DNA of 64,000 bases from assembly GCA_020744425.1 (NCBI GenBank), contig JAGMUV010000021.1:1-64000 (forward strand). The letters run 5' to 3'. The notes under the pieces are model-generated. The model was not told the origin of the DNA, searched no databases, and saw only the letters and a program-made list of their open reading frames with translations. The position numbers and the translations under genes are program-made. This DNA is from Dactylonectria macrodidyma. Taxonomy: Eukaryota > Ascomycota > Sordariomycetes > Hypocreales > Nectriaceae. This document shows positions 23,171-34,275 of the stretch, in pieces. Each line of letters begins with the position of its first letter. Within the stretch, counting starts at the first letter, position 1.

Positions 23171-23343
23171 ACGAAGCGTCGGCTTTTCCAGACGATGCTT
23201 GGAAGGTTAGGGATGCTTGGGAAGCTCATAGGATTGATGGCCACAGCTGCTTCGACCTGCTTGATGAAGCTGAAGGGCTCGGGACGTAGATGAGTGAAGG
23301 CGTCGGCGACAGGGCCTCGTTGATTGGCTTTGGGGTCGGACAT

Positions 23344-23989
23344 CGTAATGGGGAGCGGTCGAGGGCTGGGAATAGCTTCATCAGAGCAGCAGCAGCAGCA
23401 GCCCTTTAGAAGCCGTCAGCAGAATTAGAGATTTCACGTTCCCACCGGAATCCCCTAGCAGGGGCCTGCGGCCGTTACCTGGCCAAGGGATCTGGGCCAG
23501 GATCTATGGGCAGGGGTCATTGCTGGGCTCTCAGCCCCCCCAATTGAGACTTGTATCAAGGTTGAAAATCACGGAGTCACGTAGTCCGGACCTGGAATAA
23601 CATGTATTCCGGGTTGTGAAGGCATTCAGATATTTGCAGTCAAGGAATAACTAGATCTGATCTGACTGATCTGAAAGATTCGCTGATCTGATTTGTTTGA
23701 CTGAATCTGACTGTTTTAATCTGCAGATAGCTTGAACTGATGCCATCGCTGGGTTCTGGCATCTCATAAGTCTCGCCGTACCGTTTGAGCTGCTGGTTTG
23801 AGGAGGCATGGGCCCGTAAGCAATGCCGGACGACTGTAGAAATATCTTGGGCGGTGCATAGGCAACTCGAAGGCATTCGATCCGCAAGTCCTCCCTTCCC
23901 AGCCTCATTGTAGCATGTAATGAAATGTTGCTTCTCAACAGATGCTGTCGTACACAAGGCTGATCTGTAATCCATCGACTGCCTAGGTC
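23344..23989. other. Simple repeats, no gene
   Basis: A short (CAG)n tract lies near 23,385-23,400, and TCTGA-type repeats occur at 23,650-23,725 (seven or more copies of CTGA within about 75 bp). The remainder is the 3' flank of the Zn2Cys6 gene ending at 23990. Minus-strand frames here are repeat shadows. Confidence 0.5.
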
Positions 23990-26950
23990 CTACAAGCTAG
24001 GGTCTATCCAGTTACAAAGGCTCATTATAGATTGTTCTACATCGGGGTCGAGGCCAAAAAGCCTGTTTGGGGCCACGGTCCCGGAATCTGCTCCATCCAC
24101 GTCTAGACCGGAATCCATCGCGCCAGTACGCATTTCCAATCTTCCATCCTCTTGCGTTCCCACTTGAAACATACTAGAGCCCATGCCTTCCTCGGTAATG
24201 ACAGCCTCCAAGTTGAAGTCTGACATGGCCCAGTCGGGAATCTCGGCGCGTGGTGCATCAGGCCCTTCCGCCCACCACGTGGAACCGTCTGTGTTTGGCT
24301 TCTCCTTTGCCCCTCCAGGAGGCAACATATTGCAGTCACTGCCCCGAGAAAATATGCTGTCTCGTCGATCGGTCCAGCGAAAATTTCGAGGCGCATCCAT
24401 GTGCCCACTTGTCTCCCCCGTGGATTGAGCAACTTCAATGGTATCTAACTGGAGTGTAACCTGCTGCATGTGGTCCAATCGGGCCTCTTGCTCAAGGTCT
24501 TGGGCATTTTTCTGGCATCTATTGGCAGACATAGTCTCCACAAGAAGCCTCTGGGCGAGAGAAACGAGCCTAGAGACATGTCGAATCATTTTGCCCGAGA
24601 CCCAGTTGTTGTGGCAGTACAAGTTCAAGGAGCGAGTTGCTGCTAACGGTACGCTCCAGTATCTTTTCTTGAGGCTTGGTTCTCTCATGATGATCGCAAT
24701 CATGACCATAGTGGTGCTAGTAAGACAGTGACTGAAGGGGAAGGTATCCTTGACGCCCTTGTGTTGTATGATCTCGTGTGCGGCTAGAATCCTGGCAGCT
24801 AGGCTCGCACATATCGTTAATGACTCAAGCTCATCATCTTCTGAACACCCAGACAGTTTTGCGCTCGGATAAAAGGGCCGTCGTATTATTACCCGCAGAA
24901 ATGTTGTGCGCTAAACAGCTTGTTAGTACCAGAACGACCCCCAATTCGCGCTGGGTTGCATACGATGAACAGCAGCATCGTTTGCTTGACTTGCCACCTG
25001 GGTCTAGTCCTGAATTGGACATCAGGTGGCAGATCGGGGTTATATGAGAGCGAGTCTGGTAAAGCCTCTAGCAAGTTGCATAAGGCTGTGTCTGCGTATT
25101 CGATCATGACGGTGGACGTCTGGGCCGATACTTTGACACTGTATAAGATCTCCCATACCTTTCCCACGACTCGAGAGAGTCGCACGATTGCTATGAAGTA
25201 TGACAGTGGAGTGATCGAGGTTGTTGATATCTCCAACGAAATCTCTTCACTTAGCCCTGAAGTCGTCCCGGGGTGCGATTGGTGCCGGCTCATCCATTCA
25301 TTTCTAAGCTGCAAGGGAAACCCAGTATCAGTGTTGTTGTCTTGGATGACGTAAGGCCGACCCGATTCGATGGCAATACGGCGGTCAATCACGTAGATGG
25401 CCCACCATGTCCGACAGAATATTTGACTCTGGAATACCGGCATTTTATCGTAGGTGCTCTGTCGATGCAAGCCGATAATATGGGCGTTGGAGATGCTGAG
25501 AGCGAGGAGCCGTGCCGCACGCTCGGTGGAGTCAAGCCGGAACAGGTACAACACCTAACAATGTCAGCTTCTCTCCCTTGCATGATACATGGTGACAAGG
25601 TCATAACAATGCACTAACCCTCATAACTAGGACTTGCAAAGTCAATAGCGACTTGTAGGTCGTGTTGCTCATCTTGATCGTGTCCTGCATGAGGCTGATG
25701 CCAACTCTATAGAAAGACCAGCCAGCTGAATGGACTCCATTCACATCCGTCCTTCTCCTAGACGCACTGCAGCGCCCCAAAGCGAGACAGAAACATAAGA
25801 GTGCTACAGACATTCGCCTATATTCTCGTTCTGCCGCGCTTGCAAGTGACCATAATGCCGAGTATTCCCATACTTCGTTAAACGTCTCCCAAATTGTTGG
25901 AGGATGGAGTATGGGGTATAGGATGTGGATCTCGTCGAGGAAAATTTGCAGGTGGTGCCTCCATTCAGCTTCATCAGCAACAACGCCATACTGATCTAGG
26001 ACAGTCTCCAACCAAGCGCGTACTTTGCGCGTCTTACCTCCTGGAGCATTCGTGGATTGCGGAGGAGTTGTGGAAGAAAAGTTCGAATAGAGGTTGACGT
26101 TGGTGCCACTTGCAGACTCTGCGCCCTCGTCGATATGCTTGAGGTTGGTTCCCATGGAAATCTCGCCAGCAAATGTCTGGCCGCCGCATTCCAATACACC
26201 CTGGAGCTCCATTGCGATGGGAGTCGACTGATCTTCAACCGTAACTGGGCGGCCTTGACTTTTGCCTACGATGACGTCTTGGTTGGCTTGTGGCATCGTC
26301 CTTAGTTGGCGCTCGACTTCAGCTAGGCGGGTTAGCACCTCAAGGCTGGAGATGTTGCTTTGTGTTTCAATTGTGTTAGCATACAATATTGGCTTGTGAG
26401 ATGAGCGAGACAAATTTACCTGCTACCCGAGCTCATACCCGATCCTTGACCGCTCGAACTAAAGGCTTGGGCTCGTTCCTCATCCCCAAACTTGGTACCT
26501 CTCGGGATCGATACACAAGGGCGGTTTTTTGCGACACACTGAGCGCATGGCTCCCCACCTTCACACTGCGAACCGTCAGTGGCGAATTGAAGGCGTCCCC
26601 AGCCTTTCAAACTCACCTTTATCTTTCGTTGCTGGCACGATGTACTAATGAGGACAAAAGATTAGCACCCTGTGAAGGAGCTGGCGCCATTGGTGTGGGG
26701 TTTCGTACCATGCTCGAGAGATATACTTGGCTCTCTTCATCTTCTTCACAGCCCGCTGTGACGCTGCGGGGTTTCCAGGCTTGTCTTCACTCCTTTCGCG
26801 ATGGCTCCTTTTGCGAATGGGTCTTCCGGCAGCCTCAGCTGCCTCGGCTGCCGCCGTGGATGTCTGTTCCTTACTTCCCTCATCATCGTTCACTGAAGGA
26901 GTCTTTGAAGGCCCCGCGATTTGCGGTGAGTTTTCGGCTGTCATCTTCAA
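23990..26950 (-). CDS. Zn2Cys6 fungal transcription factor with middle homology region
   Basis: Exons that I can place are 26950-26709, 26644-26617 (28 nt), 26565-26420, 26357-25619 and 25554 onward; the last intron, between about 24,890 and 24,830, is not resolved, and the final exon runs to 23990. Splicing across exons 1-3 gives a complete zinc cluster, C-x2-C-x6-C-x5-C-x2-C-x6-C (CTSCQQRKIKCEGGEPCAQC and on to NRPC), preceded by an Arg/Lys-rich segment with likely nuclear localisation (RPIRKRSHRERSE). The middle homology region is visible as LDEIHILYPILHPPTIWETF, STERAARLLALSISNAHIIG and FCRTWWAIYVIDRRIAIESG. The family binds CGG-type sites and controls nearby or pathway genes. No inactivating change is evident. 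Its targets are unknown. Confidence 0.8.
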
Positions 26951-28388
26951 AGCAGTCCGGCTCTTTTCGCAGCGAGTTTCGTAAGGAGGGAGATTGAGGA
27001 AAGCTGAAGAGTTGGAGTGGGGATGAAAAGCACGAGCAGGACTGATGGAACGGCTTAGCGCCGACTTTCTGCAAAAGCCGGGTGCTTTGAACCAATCCAG
27101 ATCTATCTAGGCGATCTGGAAGGCGCTCAGGCCCTAGTACATCTGTAAAATGAGATCAGTTCCCCGGAATCATCATTTTAGTGGAGGTCCAATTCTGCCA
27201 CCCCTGGGTCTAGCAAAGGAGAATGTGCACTCCGCAAATGCGACTGCACTCTTATATCCATTGGAGAATAACAAACTCCTCCATTAATTGTCATCGAAGC
27301 AGCAAGGAGACCTGCAGTTGCTCCGATGTTGTGACAGCTTTTCAGGGGCCAAACTCAGGGACCGGGGTCGAGCGGCCCGAGCGGCGGCCCAAGCTGCAAC
27401 TGCCGACCGAACTGCAGCGGCCCCGCTCAGAGGCCGCTGAGTCCTTAATACGAAAATAACCGAGGGCCGAGGATCACGTCTGGGACGAACAGTGCCCTTG
27501 TCGATTTCCAGCAGACAAAGCAGGACAACAAAATTTATTAACTATGCTAAGAATAACGTGCTTCTTGAATCCTCATGTCTTCTTCAGCCTCCATAAAAAT
27601 ATCCGCCATGCCACGTCTAGTACTCTCCTTAAGAGTTGTTTTCCAGCCGCCATTTGACCTGAGCATCAGTGCGTGTAACCTTTTCAAAGTCCTAGTCAAT
27701 ATAGGCCATCATTTCTTTCCTCGTCCATTTTCTTCGTCCTCCTTGCGGCAAATCATAGCACTAACCCATTTATTTGTAATCTTGGCACCAGGTATACATG
27801 TCCTTACCGTATCGCTGCGGAAGACCCATTGCATTACCCCACGACATGCCTGATGGGTCTTGGGGCTTCCAGCAGGTTGGCTCTCATATCATGCAGTTCT
27901 CGCAGTGATGTAACGTCGATATATAGCCTCAGGTGCATAATACGGTAACACTTGAGCGGGCTGCCATAGTGGTAGTGACAGTGACGGCAATGGCGTTGGC
28001 TGTGATGGCATGGATAGTACTGGTTCCTCTGAAGCCCGTGGTGGCTGCGGGGTCGGGCCGCGTACCATTATAGTATCCTGGACCTGGGACTAGCTCATCG
28101 CGAGACATGTATTCGCCTTCCGGAGGCGAACAATCGTCAGGGAATGAAGTATGTTCTTGCGAAGGGGAAACTATGCGCGGCGGCTTAGCTAAGGCGCTCA
28201 TTCCGCCAGGTTGAATGACTCGGTGGCAAAAGAAAAGGAGCGGAACACTACAACTATGGCGATGCAGCTGGTGGCCAATCAAAAGACGGGGTGACCCGCC
28301 AAAATCTTATCGCGGCGCCCGGCCGCTGATTTTATTGCGGCGCCTGGACGCCGTTCCAGTGGGAGCCCACCTGGGTGCGCAACTTTAT
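26951..28388. other. Promoter side of the Zn2Cys6 gene and unassigned sequence
   Basis: Upstream of the regulator there is a GC-rich patch at about 27,357-27,445. A plus-strand frame at 27575-27853 and a minus-strand frame at 27929-28282 (117 residues, hydrophobic near the start, then polar) have no recognisable domain and no supporting splice structure. Confidence 0.35.
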
Positions 28389-28404
28389 ATGGGCACCTAG
28401 GTGC
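28389..28404. repeat. Perfect 16-bp palindrome
   Basis: GGGCACCTAGGTGCCC is fully self-complementary and stands at the 5' edge of the RecQ-like fragment, possibly marking a rearrangement junction. Confidence 0.5.
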
Positions 28405-28916
28405 CCATGTATTGGCCGCCCGGCCACCCGTATTCACTCATCGACTTTGCGCAAGAGTCCGGCCGCGCCGGCCAAGATGGGGCCGATGCCTACCCCGTTA
28501 TCCTGCAGGCGGATCGGGACCCTGCTGCGGAAGCTGCCGCTGCCGCCGCTGCCGCCATGGCGCCGGCGGGAACGCCCGGGGGTGCAGCAGCAGCAGCTCT
28601 GGCCGTCGACCTCAGCGGCAGATGCGGCCGCCCTTGCCTGCTTCCTTGCCGGTCGGGCCTGCCTCAGCGCCTACCTCGACAGCGATCGGGAGAGCCGGGC
28701 CGGGCCGCCGTGGACTTCCCCGAGGTATGGCAGCCGGTGCCGGAGCTGCTGCCACCTCGGGGCCCGCTGGCCTGTAAGACCAGCAACAGCAGCAGGGAGC
28801 GGGGCGCAGATGAGATGCTCTGCGACATTTGCAGTAGCTGGGGAGAGAAGGCGGAAGCGGAAGCGGAAGCGGAAGGGGGGAGAAAGAGGAGAGGGGAGGC
28901 AGAGGGGAAGGGCTAA
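28401..28916 (+). pseudogene. RecQ-type helicase C-terminal scrap
   Basis: The plus strand reads GHPYSLIDFAQESGRAGQDG, which matches motif VI of RecQ-family helicases (canonical ESGRAGRDG, here with Gln for the second Arg). Further on, a cysteine pair (MLCDIC) resembles the zinc-binding C-terminus of fungal RecQ-like and telomere-linked helicases, and in another frame ACLSAYLDSDRES resembles the segment before it, implying a frameshift. Motifs I-V are absent upstream. The middle is expanded by Ala/Gly-rich, GC-rich simple sequence. Telomere-linked RecQ helicases are typical of fungal subtelomeres, so this scrap may hint at the chromosomal location. It is a relic without helicase activity. Confidence 0.55.
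28848..28880. repeat. GGAAGC microsatellite
   Basis: About four tandem GGAAGC units lie within a longer purine-rich tract (28,840-28,930) that separates the RecQ-like scrap from the tyrosinase pseudogene. Confidence 0.7.
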
Positions 28917-28929
28917 GGGGGGAGGGAAT

Positions 28930-29774
28930 GACCTTTACAGGCAGCACCCTAATCCAACTGCGACGACGTGACGCAACCACCACCAGTGCCGGCCGGGAGG
29001 TAGATCGGGGGAAGGCCGGAGCTGCGACCGAGGATGATATCCTCTTGGTCGGGAATGTATACGCCATCTCCAGACATAGAAGTATCACTGCCGTCGAAAA
29101 TAGGAGAGCTATGCAGGCCAGTGACAGCAGTCTTAGCCCAGTCCCAGTATTAATGGTACTCGTTAGGATAACGGACTAAAGATACAGGAACAAGGATGCT
29201 CTTACAGGCTGGGTACCAGTATAGCTGCACTCATTCCTCAAGGCCTCCTCATACAGCCAGGTGAAATACCTATACCATGCAAGGAAGTTGCCAGTGTAGT
29301 AAATGGTCAGGGTCTGGTTAATATGCGTAGCCACCCAATCATCAAAGCGGGTCTTCGCACCGGGGGCAGCCGACTTAGGGGCTAGGGCGGGCTTAAACTA
29401 AAGGCACTTGACGGTACTCATATAGGCCTTCTTCTCAGTCGTAGATAAGGTGCCCCTAAATGAAAGTATTATAAGCGCCTAAGGTCCACACAACAGCAGT
29501 AGGAGTATCGTCCTTAGCGACCGAGGTGAACTTACCATTCCCTTCGGATGTGGATATTGCTCCAGCTGCATGTGCTACTACGCTTCTGAGCGTCGCTCTC
29601 AGCAATTGCCTGGGCTTGATCGAAAGCAGCAGCAACCAAGTCGGCAAACTGAACAACCCCATCAGTAGCCTCTGGCGCGCCAGCCTCAGGGGTGGCGTGA
29701 GGAACTGGAGTTGGCGAGCCCATAACCGCAGAAGCGGCTTTGAAGGCTAGGATGGCGAGATATCCCGCACGCAT
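28930..29774 (-). pseudogene. Tyrosinase-like type-3 copper protein, inactivated and 3'-truncated
   Basis: The start MRAGYLAILAFKAASAVMGS is a good secretion signal. After a Pro/Ala-rich stretch, an intron (GTAAGT ... TTTAG) joins REW to GTLSTTEKKAYMSTVKCL, then a TAG stop, then KPALAPKSAAPGAKTRFDDW. The copper-A region reads TIYYTGNFLAWYRYFTW where active enzymes have His in place of the Tyr after I and of the Tyr after W. A second intron precedes YWDWAKTAVTGLHSSPIFDG and LPAGTGGGCVTS. The copper-B domain is missing; purine-rich sequence follows. The stop and both His-to-Tyr changes are single C-to-T transitions. Active relatives oxidise phenols (pigment or secondary metabolism). The gene is dead as read. 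Confidence 0.8.
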
Positions 29775-30789
29775 GATGGCAACGGATCAAGACGAGACAA
29801 TTGGAGAAGGGGTCAATAGCGATCCACGTTTTCGACACCTTCGTCTCGGCTGCAGGAGCGTGAAGCGTGTGAAGCTGTGGCTGTTGACCAAGACTCGACG
29901 GACTATACATACACAAGGCTGTCCATGGCTATGGCCAAGAGGAAACTAGTGGATCCCTGGCCAAACCATTAACTGCACGAAGGCATTGTAATTACAGTTG
30001 GCCCCTCATTACTAACCAGGTGAATAGGCCGCCAAGCAGAGCAGGACAAGGACATGGTCGAATTGGGCGCGCTGTGTAATTATCAATCCTTGGGATTCGG
30101 AGCTAAGCATGGACATAGGACCAGTAATTGTGGCAACGACTGGTTAGCTTCTGAGTTGGGAGGAGCCACATAAAATCCAACGCTTCAGTGCAAAAAACAC
30201 ATGGCCGGTCGCCAAGGGTTCACTGCGACCTTGGTAGTGTGATATTGCCTGCGCCGGTGCCGGGGTACGCCTGCTTGATGATACACTAGATCAAATTCGC
30301 GAACGCACTTGATTCAGACATTATGGTTAGCCTTTGCATGTTGGCCGCTGCTTGGATATGAGTTGAGGAAGTGCACAACGGAATTTGCTGACCTGCTTAC
30401 TACTGGGGCCATGGATTATACGATATCCCTTTGTACATGTGCAGGATCTTCCAAAGGCGTTGCATGAGGAACTGCCACCCTGCTAACATCCTCCCACGTT
30501 ATGACGGCCCGTTGTTGATGCAGGTAGCAAGCCATGCTTCCGTGCCTCACCTGTTGGATTCTTTCAGTTTCTAACTTTGTTGTGCCGTTCGGCTTTCGGC
30601 ACGTTGATGGAAACTCTGATGGAGATGGAGACAACTCTAACTGACTCCGGCCCCCAACCACTAAGAAAGATATGACGGGGTTGAACTGTCTGGACACTAT
30701 TAAGGTGCCTTGGCACTTAGGGCACAGGGGCCATGAGTCGTCGCTTAGAATTCCGTGGAGTGGTAGAGTAAGCTGAGCATGTACGGAGA
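29775..30789. other. No recognisable gene
   Basis: This is the tyrosinase promoter side followed by unassigned sequence. The minus-strand frame at 30416-30697 and others are short and without motifs. Confidence 0.4.
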
Positions 30790-30899
30790 AGGTCCGTGCT
30801 CAGCTGTTCAGAGCCCCACATTTGTACGGCCGCCCCACTTATCAGGTGACCTGTATCAGGCCAGCTTATGTGGGGCTCCGAACAGCTGAGCACGGACCT
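30790..30899. repeat. 32-bp inverted repeat with 46-bp spacer
   Basis: Arms at 30790-30821 and 30868-30899 match at 31 of 32 positions in inverted orientation, beginning AGGTCCGTGCTCAGCTGTTC on the left arm. Possible explanations are a MITE-like element, a hairpin-forming cruciform or a foldback rearrangement scar. The whole unit is 110 bp. No coding lies in the spacer. Confidence 0.85.
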
Positions 30900-31615
30900 G
30901 CGTGTTCGGTCCAACATACGCCTCGAATTCCGTGCGGATGTCTGATCTCAGCACGGGCCAAGCAAAGACAAAAGCAAAGCCGAATGGTCGATCCCGAGCG
31001 TAGCGACATTCGACCAGCCCAGACGCTGCACAGAAAACGAATCCAAGACGCCTCTTTGACTTTTCCGACGTTTCTAGTTTCCCGTGTCGATCGCTGTCAA
31101 ATCGAATTGACCAATCGCTAGGCTTCCTCCGCCCCCAGAGAATGTTCCTCGAACCGCCAAGCACCCTTTGACGCATAACACCCCGCGGTTCACTCTTGTC
31201 TTGAATGGACTAAGTGACTTTGCTGCAGCAACTGCCACAGTTCAACGGGCGCCGCTTCTAGCACGAGCCACCATGCGCTACGGCGGCTTTTTCCGTTCCC
31301 ATGGAACGAACGTCTTACGATAGCGAAAATTGTAATTTCGGTTGCAACTGCTGGGGACTTGAGCCCAGAGCCCACACAATCCACACCAAAACGCCTGGGG
31401 AATGCGTCGTGACCATGTGTGGCTTCCTGGGATCTTATCAAGATTAGGAAAGGTTTGGTGGGGCCCTGTGTCTACACGTTCCATCGTCCCCGGTAGTCAA
31501 GCCGGCATCTCCCAAGTCACGCATCCGCATTTCCAGGTCCCTTCGTCTACTTCTTCCCTAGTTGTCGCCCTTTCCTGATGCCGAATGGGACACACAAACT
31601 CGGAAGAGACTCACC
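30900..31615. other. 5' flank of the 31.6-kb membrane protein gene
   Basis: No domain is recognisable in the short frames of either strand (30856-31176 minus, 31278-31484 minus). The promoter of the gene starting at 31616 must lie here. Confidence 0.4.
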
Positions 31616-32948
31616 ATGGATGAGCGTCGTGCAGCTCTCCCTTCGAATCCAGACGAAAATCGAGGCCCCGATATCTTGGCCGCAACGCTCTTGGTCACGA
31701 CGTTAGCGACGATCACAATGATTGCACGAAGTTATGTGCGATTATTCATTATCCGCAATACAGGGTGGGATGTAAGTCAGAAATCTACACTGCCTGCTTT
31801 TCCCTGCTTAACACAACTTAGAGATGCGTGTGCTGATCAACTCGCGCTGCAGGATGCGTTTATGACCATCGCCATAGCCTTGGCCTGGGCTGGTCAGGGT
31901 CTTATTGTCCCAGAAGTGCTCCACGGTGCCGGACGACATATTGGCGACGTCGACCCGGCCATCTACCAGACTGGCCTGAAACTAAACTTTATCAGCCAAC
32001 TGATCTTCCTAATAGCTATTTGTGTGGTCAAACTCTCCGTTGGATCGTCGCTGTTGCGTATTGCATCGATAAAGTCTTATAAATACCTAATTCTCTCTAT
32101 TATGGGCTTTATGGTATTTTATACACTTGGATGCTTCGTCGTATGTTAATAATGCTATATTCTAAGAATAACATTCTGTCTGCTGACTTTACTCCTAGAC
32201 CCTACTCTTTCAGTGCACTAATATTCGTTACTTCTGGGATAATACGGTAAAAGCAACTTGCTGGTCTCAGCAGGCTTTCCAAGGTGTCTCCTACGCCAAT
32301 GCCTCCTTCAATATCCTCACAGATCTCCTCTTTGCTATCGTTATTCCTATACCAATGCTCTGGAATCTCAATGTCCATTTTCGCACTCGGATCTCTCTTA
32401 TTGGTATCCTGGGTCTCGGTGTCTTCGCCTGCGCGGCCGCCGTTGTCAAGTTGGTCTATATAACTAACTGTGGCAAATTCGGCGACTGGCTGTGGGATTC
32501 GCGTAACCTCACTATTTGGACGGCTGTGGAACTCAACGCCGGTATTATCGCTGGTAGCTTGCCTTGTCTCCGCCCCATCTTGAAGCGCTTCCTAGGCAGC
32601 ATTTACGGCAAAGGATCGCGCAAGGCACCTACGACAGGCAATAACAACTACAGCCATGGAACGTTGCCGAGTGGGAAGAACTGGCAGTCGTTGTTCAGTA
32701 GTCGACGTGACGAGGTTGCGGACGAGACGAGTAGTCAAAGGGCTATCAATGTTGGCCTTCATGAGTATGAGCTCCGAGACCGCATGGCGACCCCGGCCCG
32801 CATCACGACCCAGACGACCATCTCGGTACACGTCGAAGCCAAGTCGAGCAACGAGAGCGTAGACCGGTTTGATTCAGAAAGTGGCTATAGAGAACACCAC
32901 CCCGGCATTAAGAAGACAACAGTTACGACGGTTGAGGCCGCAGTCTAG
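31616..32948 (+). CDS. PTH11/rhodopsin-like fungal membrane protein
   Basis: Three exons, 31616-31771, 31853-32140 and 32199-32948, total 1194 nt and encode 397 residues. I chose the ATG at 31616 because its context is CACCATGG; the in-frame upstream codons have no ATG. Seven hydrophobic helices are visible, from ILAATLLVTTLATITMIARS to TAVELNAGIIAGSLPCLRPI, followed by a polar Ser/Thr-rich tail of about 120 residues. NTGWDDAFMTIA, CTNIRYFWD and ASFNILTDLLFAIVIPIPML are typical of the fungal rhodopsin-like/PTH11-related family, which lacks retinal-binding lysine and includes receptors for surface or nutrient cues. No CFEM domain is present. No defect is visible. Ligand and role are unknown. 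Confidence 0.9.
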
Positions 32949-33491
32949 GACGTTCCTCTAAAATACTCATAGCTTAGTTATGCTAATTCATTCTTTAACC
33001 TCGAGCTGATCCACTGTTGTCTTCTTTAATACTTGGGGTTTATAATCAGCGCAGATCGGAAGGATTCCGGACTTTTATATCCTTATTATCTTAGCGCCCC
33101 GGATACTTCTTTCATGCTTGGGTATGATTTGCGGGAAGATTCAATCCGCAAACCAGCAGCCCGCCTGAATACTAACTAGGACGTTACATACATTTTTACA
33201 TATACTTTACTCACATCATTACTAAAACTACACAAATATATTAGACGTAGTTATAATAGAACACATAAAATCAATCCTGTCTTATTTTACTCTAAGTGCT
33301 TGCTATATTTTTTTATTAGTAGAGAGGAAGAAGTCTTACTTATGATCAAACTGTGTAATAGAAATTGCAGTTATAGAAGCTCTTAATTTCTAGCTATTTT
33401 AATAGGAGAAGGAAGGTCTTTGAATACATAGTCTAGCAGCTAGGAATTAAGAGAATGGATAGGAAACGTGCCTTTTGAAGTAGGCAGCAGC
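32949..33491. other. AT-rich intergenic tract
   Basis: From about 33,060 to 33,480 the sequence is strongly AT-rich with many TATA/TTTA runs and no coding potential, unlike both neighbours. It may be a transposon relic degraded by C-to-T mutation, but no family signature is left. Confidence 0.5.
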
Positions 33492-34275
33492 CTATTTAGG
33501 CATGCTGTTAGTAGTGTTCGCGTTTGTAAGACCGGCAAAGGACGCTCCAGGAGGGTTCCCATACTGAAGGAAGTTATCATTTTCGTCCACCAGACCCTGA
33601 AGAATTTTCAATACCACCTCAGCGTGTTTCTTTGGTGATACGAACAGTACCAGCGGCCGTGGCACAGGAAATTTTCCTATTCACAAGCTGTTTAGTGTTG
33701 AAATGACACTACCCGGGAGCAGAAATCAGCCCGGCGGGTGCTCCATCCAATATATCGCACGCCTCAATGATGGCTTCCTTGTATGCGTCAAATACATATT
33801 GAGGCGGCTCGACGATATTCCCCATCATCACGGAGGGCCAAAAGACCGCAGGTGAGATCTGAGGAGCGTTGATGGTGGGAGAAATGGCGAGAATGTCGAC
33901 TCCAGGAGTTTGCTCTTAGTGTGACTGCTATCAGTTTCGTTGCATAATCTAGGTCCTACTCTGCTTGGACCGGAAAGTCGAAAGTTCCGTGACGCCTGGA
34001 CTCTAACATTGATGATCCCGCTTACGCTTGTTATTCGGCACGAGTCAGGTAGAGGAAGCCATCCCTCGATGTTACCACTCGTAGTACGGACAAGAATTTG
34101 GGAGAACATCAGCGCACTGTGAGCCATATCGGACAGGTAACCGTTCAAGAAGCCGGAAATTTGGCCGGACACTGACTCGAGAGAAGTGTTCTGAACTCTG
34201 CCAAAGCCCAAGCCGAATCCCAAAGAGATGTCAATGTTAAGGGTATTGATATTCAGAACCGCAAATACACTCCCT
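33492..34275 (-). pseudogene. Unrecognised multi-exon gene, possibly incomplete
   Basis: I do not recognise this family, but three coding-like blocks lie in order on the minus strand: QNTSLESVSGQISGFLNGYL to EGWLPLPDSC (about 34,205-34,030), then SPAVFWPSVMMGNIVEPPQY to DILDGAPAGLISAPG (about 33,870-33,720), then FPVPRPLVLFVSPKKHAEVV to a stop at 33492. Two short GT-AG introns could join them (a GTAAGCG donor near 34,025; a 35-40-nt intron at about 33,720-33,685), though I could not make the frame fit exactly at the first. The 5' end meets the PNKP-like remnant at about 34,275, where both genes stop, so a rearrangement breakpoint probably removed its start. Confidence 0.4.

Noticed and set aside
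26389..26997. 202-codon plus-strand frame
   Set aside because: It is antisense to exons of the Zn2Cys6 gene, which has a complete spliced zinc cluster on the minus strand.
28375..28971. Plus-strand open frame of 198 codons, Arg/Ala/Pro-rich
   Set aside because: It is a frame through GC-rich simple sequence overlapping the RecQ-like scrap; only a short block resembles the RecQ tail, as expected of a frameshifted relic, not a separate gene.
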